Shown piece by piece: positions 1-4,786 of a DNA stretch of 5,621 bases. The position numbers were made by a program, and so were the translations under genes. The notes beneath the pieces were generated by a model. It was given only the letters and a program-made list of their open reading frames with translations, was not told where the DNA came from and searched no databases. The DNA comes from Thermoleophilaceae bacterium (GTDB lineage Bacteria > Actinomycetota > Thermoleophilia > Solirubrobacterales > Thermoleophilaceae): contig JACCZP010000022.1 of assembly GCA_013695885.1 (NCBI GenBank), positions 1-5,621 of the forward strand, given 5' to 3'. Within the stretch, counting starts at the first letter, position 1; each line of letters begins with the position of its first letter.

Positions 1-189
1 CATCACTCGCGGAGTGGACGCGGCGGCCAGCTCCCGGTAGCCCTCGATGTCCTCTGCGCCGTGGCGGGTCGGGCGCCACATGCGCGGCGACTGATTGAAG
101 ATCTGGATGGCGTCGGCGTCCCACTCCACTCCGCGCTCGTGCGCTCGGCGCAGTCCGCCGGAGGTGGAGACGTGGGCGCCGATCAGCAT
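1..189 (-). CDS. nfo: Endonuclease IV (deoxyribonuclease IV, AP endonuclease), N-terminal part, cut by window edge
   Basis: The minus strand is open from the window edge and encodes 63 residues beginning MLIGAHVSTSGGL, followed by DADAIQIFNQSPRMW. This is the N-terminus of the endonuclease IV / Nfo family, a zinc-dependent TIM-barrel enzyme that cuts the backbone 5' of abasic sites in base excision repair. IGAHVS is the first conserved barrel strand, and the N(Q)SPRMW stretch is the version common in actinobacterial and related proteins. The window ends just where the metal-binding HxxYL segment should begin, so the active site cannot be checked. The start is uncertain. ATG at 189 gives the family-typical N-terminus and has no Shine-Dalgarno. 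An in-frame ATG at 210 would add MLGLPSG and is preceded on the minus strand by GGAGGA with 9-nt spacing. The gene is divergent from gltX; the gap is 27 bp, or only 6 bp if the ATG at 210 is used. Family assignment is firm; start choice is not. Confidence 0.9.
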   Translation of the reverse strand, partial: MLIGAHVSTSGGLRRAHERGVEWDADAIQIFNQSPRMWRPTRHGAEDIEGYRELAAASTPRVM

Positions 190-200
190 GCCGGAGGGAA

Positions 201-206
201 GACCTA
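201..206 (-). promoter_or_regulatory. Possible -10 box for nfo (TAGGTC)
   Basis: On the minus strand TAGGTC lies 11 nt before the ATG at 189. It would give a transcript with a leader of about 5 nt, close to leaderless. It lacks the final T of TAnnnT, so it is weaker than the other boxes in this window. It overlaps the gltX box on the opposite strand, sharing the TA at 205-206. No recognisable -35 was found. Confidence 0.3.
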
Positions 207-210
207 GCAT
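205..210 (+). promoter_or_regulatory. -10 box (TAGCAT) for leaderless gltX transcript
   Basis: TAGCAT matches TAnnnT and ends 6 nt before the GTG at 217, so the predicted transcription start falls on the start codon. No TTGACA-like -35 is seen 16-18 bp upstream. Actinobacteria commonly make leaderless mRNAs from TAnnnT boxes about 7 nt upstream of the start. A competing reading uses GGAGGG at 193-198, which is 10 nt from an out-of-frame ATG at 209 and too far from GTG 217. Confidence 0.55.
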
Positions 211-216
211 GGACCG

Positions 217-1479
217 GTGTCCTCCGCGGTGAGAGTTCGGTTCGCGCCCTCGCCTACCGGTGCCCTGCACATCGGCGGGGCCCGGACCGCGCTCTACAAC
301 TGGCTCGTGGCCCGCGGCCGGGGCGGGACGTTCGTCCTGCGCATCGAGGACACCGACCGGGAGCGCTCGACGCCCGAGAACGTGGAGCAGATTCTCGACG
401 CCCTCCGGTGGCTCGAGCTCCACTGGGATGAGGGGCCACACTCCCAGTCCGCCCGCGCGGGCCGCCACCGGGAGGCCATCGACCGGCTGGTGAGCGAGGG
501 TCGTGCCTACGAGGACGAGGGTGCCGTGCGGCTGCGGGTGCCCGACGAGGGCTCCACCGTCGTCGACGACGCGATCCGCGGAGAGGTCCGCTTCGAGCAC
601 GCCGCCATCGCCGACTTCGTGATCGCGCGCTCCGACGGCTCCCCGCTCTACAACCTCGCGGTCGCGGTCGACGACCTCGACATGGGGATCACCGACGTGG
701 TCCGTGGGGAGGACCATCTCTCGAACACCCCGCGGCAGGTCCTGATCCTCGCCGCCCTCGGGGCCGCGCCTCCGCGCTACGCCCACCTCCCGCTCCTCCA
801 CGGCAGCGACGGCAAGAAGCTCTCCAAGCGTCACGAGGCGGCCTCTGTGCAGGAGCTCCGCGACCGGGGCTACCTGCCCGCCGCAGTGCGCAACTACCTC
901 GCGCTGCTCGGCTGGGGCTTCGACGCCGAGACCACGTTCTTCACCACCGAGGAGCTGGTGGAGCGCTTCTCGCTCGACCGGGTCTCGCGCGCGCCCGCGG
1001 TCTTCGACGAGAAGAAGCTGCGCTGGATGAACGGCCGCTACCTGCGTGAGCTCGCCGTCGAGGATCTGACGCGGATGCTCGAGGAGCGCATCGGTCGCCG
1101 GGGGCTGGCTCCCGCCGTGGCCATCGCCCAGGAGAAGATGCAGACCCTGGAGGAGTTCTGGCCGCTGGCCGGCTTCCTGCTCGAGCGTCGCGAGCTCGAC
1201 GAGCGGGCCTGGGCCAAGGTCATGCGCGACGGCGCCCCCGAGCGGCTGGTTCGCGCCCGCGAGGCGCTCGCCGGGGTCAAGCCGTTCGCAGAGCCCGAGA
1301 TCGAGGCTGCGCTGCGGGGCCTCGTCGAGGAGGTCGGGGCAAAGCCTGGAGAGGTCTTCCAGCCCGTGCGGCTCGCGATCAGCGGCACTTCGATCTCACC
1401 CGGCATCTTCGAGTCCGTCGCGCTGCTCGGGCAGGAGGAGACTCTGGCGCGCATCGACGCAACGCTCGCGCGGGTCTAG
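217..1479 (+). CDS. gltX: Glutamate--tRNA ligase (GluRS), short form
   Basis: This cytoplasmic class I aminoacyl-tRNA synthetase charges tRNA with glutamate using ATP. The 420-residue protein begins with VRVRFAPSPTG and has the HIGG signature at residues 18-21 (HIGGARTALYN), LRIEDTD at 41-47, RSDGSPLYN at 138-146, VVRGEDHLSNTPRQ at 161-174, and KLSKR at 201-205 as the KMSKS loop. The C-terminal half carries the anticodon-binding helices and ends with the conserved VRLAISG...SPG segment. Family members are usually about 465-490 residues. The missing length is mostly between GRAYED (residues 95-100) and VRLRVPDEGS (104-113), where E. coli GluRS has its zinc-binding Cys-rich insert; no cysteine occurs there. 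GTG 217 is chosen because it lies 6 nt after a TAGCAT box; GTG 229 (RVRFAPSPTG) is a second possibility. Whether it also charges tRNA-Gln cannot be told from this window. Confidence 0.97.
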   Translation: MSSAVRVRFAPSPTGALHIGGARTALYNWLVARGRGGTFVLRIEDTDRERSTPENVEQILDALRWLELHWDEGPHSQSARAGRHREAIDRLVSEGRAYEDEGAVRLRVPDEGSTVVDDAIRGEVRFEHAAIADFVIARSDGSPLYNLAVAVDDLDMGITDVVRGEDHLSNTPRQVLILAALGAAPPRYAHLPLLHGSDGKKLSKRHEAASVQELRDRGYLPAAVRNYLALLGWGFDAETTFFTTEELVERFSLDRVSRAPAVFDEKKLRWMNGRYLRELAVEDLTRMLEERIGRRGLAPAVAIAQEKMQTLEEFWPLAGFLLERRELDERAWAKVMRDGAPERLVRAREALAGVKPFAEPEIEAALRGLVEEVGAKPGEVFQPVRLAISGTSISPGIFESVALLGQEETLARIDATLARV

Positions 1480-1485
1480 CGCGCG
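1467..1485 (+). terminator. Weak GC hairpin over the gltX stop codon
   Basis: CGCGCG (1467-1472) can pair with CGCGCG (1480-1485) around a 7-nt loop that contains the TAG stop. There is no T tract after it, so it does not fit a standard intrinsic terminator, and GC-rich sequence produces such stems by chance. The next gene starts only 76 nt after gltX, so read-through is possible. Confidence 0.2.
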
Positions 1486-1540
1486 GCTCTCGTCTGGACG
1501 CGTGGGGACGCTCAACCCCGTAGCCCTCCATGCCGATCAA

Positions 1541-1547
1541 GGAAGGA
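1541..1547 (+). promoter_or_regulatory. Shine-Dalgarno GGAAGGA that sets the HDOD-LuxR start
   Basis: GGAAGGA lies 8 nt before the in-frame GTG at 1556. This is ideal spacing, and it argues against the longer reading from GTG 1502, which has no comparable signal. TAGCCC at 1521-1526 could be a degenerate -10 giving a short leader, but this is weak. Confidence 0.65.
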
Positions 1548-1555
1548 CGCTACCC

Positions 1556-2740
1556 GTGCCCGAGGACCCCCTTGAGATGAGCTTCTCCACCCCAGCGGCT
1601 GAACCCGACCGCACGTCGGGCGCCGGCTATGAGGGCGCTTCCGGCTCCGGCTCATCTGGATTCGTCCCGCAGCGGGAACATCCCGAGGCCATCGGATCGT
1701 CTGCCGACGTCGGACGCCGCCACAACGAGGGCCACGGCCGCCGCCTGACGCATGCCTTCGAGGCCCTCGAGGCCTTCCCGGCGCTCGCGATCTCGCGCAA
1801 CCGTGTGCTGCGGGTGATCGGCGAGGAGACCTCGGACGCAGCCGATCTCGCATCTGCCGTCGAGTCCGACGTGGCGCTGGTGGTGGCCGTGCTGCGGATC
1901 GCGAACCGGATGAAGACGCCGAACGCCGGCCGAATCGCGGGCGTGCCCGATGCGGTGGAGGTCTTGAGCCCCGCGGGCGTCGAGGCGCTCGCCGCGCGTA
2001 CCGCGGTATACGACTTCTTCGAGCGCACGCCGGTGTGGGACGCCATGCCGGAGCGCTTCCGGCTCCACGCCGTGGCCACCCAACGCGCCGCCGACCGTCT
2101 GGCACAGTCGGTCGACTGGCCCGATCGCGACGAGCTGCTGGTCTCCTCGCTCCTGCACGACGTCGGCAAGCTGGTGCTCGTCCACGCCTACCCGGGCTAC
2201 CCGGAGAAGGTCCACGCCAAGGCGCGCACGCCCGAGGAGCGCGTACACCGCGAGCGCCGCGAGCTCGGCGTGGACCACGCGCTGGTGGGCGGGGTCCTGG
2301 CGCGCCGGTGGGGCCTGGCCCAGCGGCTGGCCGCGGCCATCGAGTCGCACCACTCCCCGAGCGTCGAGGGAGAGGCGGCCCTGATCTGCCTGGCCGACAT
2401 GCTCGTCCACTACGGGCACGGGGCGGCGGTGGACCCGGCGGAGATGCTCCGCGTGGCCCGCGTCGTCGGGCTCGACCCCCCGGCGCTGCGCGACCTTATC
2501 TTCGAGCTGCCCTACGAGGCCAAGCGCCGGCCTCGCCGCGTCGAGCCCTCACCTCTGTCCGAGCGCGAGACCGAGGTCCTCAGGCGACTCGCACAAGGCA
2601 AGGTCTACAAGCAGATCGCGCTCGAGCTCTCGCTGTCGCCCAGCACCGTGCGAACCCACCTCCACAACACCTACGCGAAGGTCGGCGCCGTGGACCGGGC
2701 GCAGGCCGTGCTGCTGGCGACGGAAAGAGGCTGGATCTAG
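1556..2740 (+). CDS. HDOD/HD-domain protein with C-terminal LuxR-type helix-turn-helix
   Basis: This is a 394-residue regulator counted from GTG 1556; an in-frame GTG at 1502 would give 412. Residues 1-62 are a Ser/Gly/Pro/Glu-rich, probably disordered leader. Residues about 63-320 match HDOD (an HD-like signalling fold), with FPALAISRNRVLRVI near its start. Unlike many HDOD proteins, it keeps what look like HD metal ligands: H171 in RLHAVATQ, H201-D202 in LLHDVGKL, H241, H265-H266 in ESHHSP, and D281 in CLADML. A phosphohydrolase or metal-binding role is therefore possible but unproven. Residues 332-394 form a LuxR/GerE helix-turn-helix (LSERETEVL, QIALELSLSPSTVRTHL, YAKVGAVDR), which binds DNA, typically as a dimer. 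There is no receiver domain and no membrane segment, so it would act as a cytoplasmic one-component regulator or be controlled through the HD fold. Ligand and targets are unknown. It lies 76 nt after gltX on the same strand and may be co-transcribed; any functional link to gltX is unclear. Confidence 0.88.
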   Translation: MPEDPLEMSFSTPAAEPDRTSGAGYEGASGSGSSGFVPQREHPEAIGSSADVGRRHNEGHGRRLTHAFEALEAFPALAISRNRVLRVIGEETSDAADLASAVESDVALVVAVLRIANRMKTPNAGRIAGVPDAVEVLSPAGVEALAARTAVYDFFERTPVWDAMPERFRLHAVATQRAADRLAQSVDWPDRDELLVSSLLHDVGKLVLVHAYPGYPEKVHAKARTPEERVHRERRELGVDHALVGGVLARRWGLAQRLAAAIESHHSPSVEGEAALICLADMLVHYGHGAAVDPAEMLRVARVVGLDPPALRDLIFELPYEAKRRPRRVEPSPLSERETEVLRRLAQGKVYKQIALELSLSPSTVRTHLHNTYAKVGAVDRAQAVLLATERGWI

Positions 2741-2747
2741 CCGCTGG

Positions 2748-2987
2748 CTACCTGACCACGAGCTCGCGCCGGCCGAGGTCCCAGGCCACCTCGCGCTTGC
2801 CCGCCCGTAGCCGCGCGGGCCAGGGTGAGGCAGACCGGTCGCGGGGCTGTCGCGGTCCCGTAACGCTCGTCACGTAGGTGCCGCCTTCCGCCACGGGGTC
2901 GCGCACGAGATCGCAGTAGGCCCCGATATGCAGGGACAACTTGCACCTCTCGGATTCGCTGGCGTCGGCGTTCTCGGGGGATTGCAA
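2748..2987 (-). CDS. Candidate small hypothetical protein (about 79 aa), unrecognised
   Basis: This region lies between two convergent genes. On the minus strand one frame stays open from upstream through to TAG at 2750-2748. My codon count from TTG 2987 gives about 86% G/C at third positions against about 57% at second positions, the pattern expected of a real frame. The residues also look protein-like, including KLSLHIGAYCDLVRDP and REVAWDLGRRELVVR. Against it, the only starts are rare ones (TTG 2987, TTG or CTG further up near the vanZ-like stop, or GTG inside), no good Shine-Dalgarno is visible, and I recognise no family. It could be a small gene co-transcribed with the vanZ-like gene, a decayed gene, or chance. 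The rest of the 2741-3022 gap holds only short imperfect repeats, such as CGTAACG/CGTCACG around 2859-2874. I see no clear terminator for either converging gene. Confidence 0.3.
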   Translation of the reverse strand: MQSPENADASESERCKLSLHIGAYCDLVRDPVAEGGTYVTSVTGPRQPRDRSASPWPARLRAGKREVAWDLGRRELVVR

Positions 2988-3022
2988 CAGGACATGCCCC
3001 CGACGACGACCGACCAACGACG

Positions 3023-3424
3023 TCAGCGGGTCCGCTGCTCGGCCACCGGGGCCCGGCGCCGCAACCCGAGCTTGAGCCGCCCGAGCGCCGCTGCCGAGGC
3101 GCCCGCCGCGTCGATCACCACGTCGACGCCCGAGCCGCTGCGGCCGGCGACGAAGCCCTGGTGCCACTCGTCGGAGATCGCGTAGGCGATCGTGACGAGC
3201 AGCGCGAGGGCGACCGCGCGGGGGAGAGGTACGCCGAGGGCGACCGCCACCCGCCACCAGCAGGCGCACAGCAACGCGTAGACGGCGGCGTGCGCGATCT
3301 TTCGGGCGACGAGGTCGGCCAGCCCAAGACCCGTCGAGAGGTCGGGCTGGGCCGAGAGCAGGAAGATCACCGCCATGAGGAGCGGCGGCCAGAGCCAGGG
3401 ATCGACGGCCCGGACGAGGCGCAC
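3023..3424 (-). CDS. VanZ-family small membrane protein
   Basis: This 133-residue protein has four likely membrane segments, at about residues 11-24, 44-57, 70-85 and 100-115. VanZ-family motifs are present in order: the SAQPDLS loop after the first helix, ARKIAHAAVYALL (40-52), ISDEWHQGFVAGRSGS (83-98), and VDVVIDAAGAS (100-110). The family is named after VanZ, which gives low-level teicoplanin resistance. Most members, including short stand-alone ones like this, have no known function and sit in the cytoplasmic membrane. The GTG at 3424 is chosen because a TAGGTT box on the minus strand ends 6 nt before it and the N-terminus then leads straight into the first helix. It is divergent from the Rrf2-family gene with 18 bp between start codons. 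The C-terminus is basic (LRRR). No link to antibiotic resistance should be assumed. Confidence 0.88.
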   Translation of the reverse strand: MRLVRAVDPWLWPPLLMAVIFLLSAQPDLSTGLGLADLVARKIAHAAVYALLCACWWRVAVALGVPLPRAVALALLVTIAYAISDEWHQGFVAGRSGSGVDVVIDAAGASAAALGRLKLGLRRRAPVAEQRTR

Positions 3425-3429
3425 GGACT

Positions 3430-3436
3430 TAACCTA
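3430..3436. promoter_or_regulatory. Overlapping bidirectional -10 boxes (TAACCT plus strand, TAGGTT minus strand)
   Basis: The seven bases TAACCTA read as TAACCT on the plus strand (3430-3435) and TAGGTT on the minus strand (3436-3431). Both match TAnnnT. TAACCT is followed by 7 nt and then the rrf2-like GTG at 3443. TAGGTT is followed by 6 nt and then the vanZ-like GTG at 3424. Both genes would be leaderless, with start points about 19 bp apart. No -35 consensus was found on either side. If real, the two promoters cannot easily be occupied at once. Confidence 0.55.
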
Positions 3437-3442
3437 GACGCC

Positions 3443-3844
3443 GTGCTGGCCATCACCGCCCGCTCCCCCTATGCCCTGCGCGCGCTCACCGAGCTCGCTC
3501 GCGCCGGAGGCTCGGGCCCGCTCCCGATGGCCGAGATCGCCCGCCGCCGGGAGATCCCCGTGCAGTTCCTAGAGGGCCTCTTCGCCACGCTGCGTCGTGG
3601 CGGCATCCTCCACTCCCAGCGCGGAGTGAAGGGCGGCTACTCGCTCGCTCGCCCGGCGACGGAGATCACCGTGCTCGAGATCGTCGAGCTGTTGGAGGGC
3701 GACCTCGCGTCCGAGGCCGAGCGCTCCGGGCCGATCTGGAGCGAGTCGGTGGGCGCCCTGCGCGCCGTGCTCCGCGCCACCACGCTGGCCGAGGTGGCCG
3801 AGCGCGAGGAGCGCGAGGCCGGGGCCAGCATGTACTACATCTAA
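3443..3844 (+). CDS. Rrf2-family transcriptional regulator without Fe-S cysteines
   Basis: This is a 133-residue winged-helix DNA-binding protein of the Rrf2 family (relatives IscR, NsrR, CymR, RirA). The N-terminus ITARSPYALRALTELAR (residues 4-20) is the typical first helix. A helix-turn-helix follows at about 29-50 (MAEIARRREIPVQFLEGLF), and the wing is RGVKGGYSLAR (60-70). The dimerisation part lies at about 74-120, and the ending MYYI is seen in many family members. There is no cysteine anywhere, so it cannot bind an Fe-S cluster the way IscR or NsrR do. A CymR-like mode (protein partner or small-molecule control) is possible, but this is inference. GTG 3443 is chosen for family-typical length and the TAACCT box 7 nt upstream. 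The same frame extends far upstream only as an antisense shadow of the vanZ-like gene. Targets probably include its own divergent promoter; this is untested. Confidence 0.9.
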   Translation: MLAITARSPYALRALTELARAGGSGPLPMAEIARRREIPVQFLEGLFATLRRGGILHSQRGVKGGYSLARPATEITVLEIVELLEGDLASEAERSGPIWSESVGALRAVLRATTLAEVAEREEREAGASMYYI

Positions 3845-3862
3845 CCCGCTCTCTGCGGTGTA

Positions 3863-3875
3863 CAGGACCGTCCTG
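3863..3875. promoter_or_regulatory. Perfect 13-bp palindrome between rrf2-like and nuclease genes
   Basis: CAGGAC-C-GTCCTG is a perfect inverted repeat with a single central base, 19 nt after the rrf2-like stop and 63 nt before the nuclease start. The one-base loop is too tight for a terminator hairpin and no T tract follows, so a dimeric repressor site is the more natural reading. Which protein would bind is unknown; the neighbouring Rrf2 protein is one candidate. Confidence 0.3.
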
Positions 3876-3923
3876 GGTCCGAGGAGGCGGCGGGGTCTAC
3901 GTGCCGGCTCCCACTTGCTTGCC

Positions 3924-3930
3924 GGAGGAG
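3924..3930 (+). promoter_or_regulatory. Shine-Dalgarno GGAGGAG that sets the nuclease start
   Basis: GGAGGAG lies 8 nt before the in-frame ATG at 3939. An ATG at 3934 is closer but in another frame. A longer in-frame reading from GTG 3858 lacks a ribosome site and would bury the signal peptide, so 3939 is preferred. No TAnnnT box stands at the leaderless distance here. Confidence 0.75.
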
Positions 3931-3938
3931 ACAATGGC

Positions 3939-4739
3939 ATGCTCCGACGCTGGGTGCGGGGGCTCATTCCTGCGAGAGGGCGGCTGGTTGCGTACGGGGT
4001 CGTGCTGACCTGCGCGCTTCCGGGCTGCGCCGGTACCGGCTCGTCCGGAGGCGAGAGCGCGCGCGTCACCGACGTCATCGATGGGGACACGGTCGAGGTC
4101 GAGCGCCTCGGGCGGGTGCGGCTGATCGGAGTCGACACGCCGGAGAGGGGGCGCTGTGCCGACGACGCCGCCACCCGCTTCACGCGGGACCGCCTTCTGA
4201 ACAAGGTCGTCAAGTACGAGCTCGGCGAGGAACCGAGGGACCGCTACGACAGGACGCTTGCCTACCTCTCTCGGGACGAGCAGATGCACAACCTCGCGCT
4301 GCTCACCGAGGGCTACGCCACCGTCCTGACGATCCCCCCGAACGACAAGTACGAACCGGACTTCGAGGAGGCCGAACGTGAGGCCGAGGCCGCCGACATC
4401 GGCGCGCTCGCGACCTGCGACCGCAACCGACGTCGCGCTGCCTTGCGACGCGAGAGGGAAGCGGAGAGGGCCGGAGACGCGGCGATCATCCGGCGACAGC
4501 GCGCGCGGGCGGCGAGGCGGGCGGCTCGGGCGGCGGCGCGCCGGGATCGGGCTACGCAGCGGCGCCGAGAGGAGCGCGCCCTGGAGGAGGAGTTCGCTCC
4601 CGGCCCGGACGAGGACAGCGGGGGCGGTAGCGGGGGCGGAGGAGGTGGCGGTGGCGGCGACCGCGGCGGAAGCTGCCTCCCCTCGAGCGCGTGCCCCGGC
4701 AAGCGGGACGGCGATGGGGACGGGTGCTACTGCGAGTGA
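3939..4739 (+). CDS. Thermonuclease-family (SNase) lipoprotein with Cys/DxDxDG tail
   Basis: This is a 266-residue exported nuclease-like protein. Residues 1-29 form a basic then hydrophobic signal peptide ending in LPGC, a plausible lipobox with C30 as the lipidated cysteine (Pro at -2 is not ideal). Residues 42-155 form the staphylococcal nuclease fold, a calcium-dependent phosphodiesterase that degrades DNA and RNA. The catalytic set is complete by comparison with S. aureus nuclease: D48 and D50 in VIDGDT, R61 in VRLIGV, D66-T67 and E69 in DTPE, and R105 in RYDRTLAYL. Residues about 160-216 are a highly charged Arg/Ala/Glu stretch, likely helical or coiled coil. Residues 227-244 are a Gly/Ser linker. 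The end (246-266) has four cysteines and GDGDGCYCE, resembling the end of an excalibur calcium-binding region, a common partner of SNase domains. It probably acts on the outer face of the membrane in nutrient or DNA scavenging; this is inference. It lies 94 nt after the rrf2-like gene. Confidence 0.9.
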   Translation: MLRRWVRGLIPARGRLVAYGVVLTCALPGCAGTGSSGGESARVTDVIDGDTVEVERLGRVRLIGVDTPERGRCADDAATRFTRDRLLNKVVKYELGEEPRDRYDRTLAYLSRDEQMHNLALLTEGYATVLTIPPNDKYEPDFEEAEREAEAADIGALATCDRNRRRAALRREREAERAGDAAIIRRQRARAARRAARAAARRDRATQRRREERALEEEFAPGPDEDSGGGSGGGGGGGGGDRGGSCLPSSACPGKRDGDGDGCYCE

Positions 4740-4774
4740 TCCTCCGAGCCAGCGCGGCACAGCCCCCCTCCCGG

Positions 4775-4780
4775 TAGGGT
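4775..4780 (+). promoter_or_regulatory. -10 box (TAGGGT) for leaderless transcript at 4787
   Basis: TAGGGT matches TAnnnT and is followed by exactly 6 nt and then the ATG at 4787, which has no Shine-Dalgarno. This is the same geometry as gltX and the vanZ-like gene. No -35 consensus is visible 16-18 bp upstream. Confidence 0.6.
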
Positions 4781-4786
4781 CCGTCG

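Noticed and set aside
1652..2419. 255-codon minus-strand frame opposite the HDOD-LuxR gene
   Set aside because: Shadow of a clearly recognisable domain protein; no family motif in the antisense translation.
2803..2820. GCCCG...CGGGC inverted repeat as terminator for the converging genes
   Set aside because: Only a 5-bp stem with an 8-nt loop and no T tract; stems like this are common by chance in such GC-rich DNA.
2928..3185. Plus-strand 85-codon frame starting at ATG 2928
   Set aside because: Most of it is antisense to the VanZ-family gene, and the rest is low-complexity with no ribosome site.
3161..3442. Upstream extension of the Rrf2-family frame
   Set aside because: This part lies antisense to the VanZ-family gene, and family length and promoter placement both fit GTG 3443.
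3897..4760. Long minus-strand open frame opposite the nuclease
   Set aside because: The nuclease on the plus strand has a complete catalytic motif set; long antisense frames are expected at this GC content.
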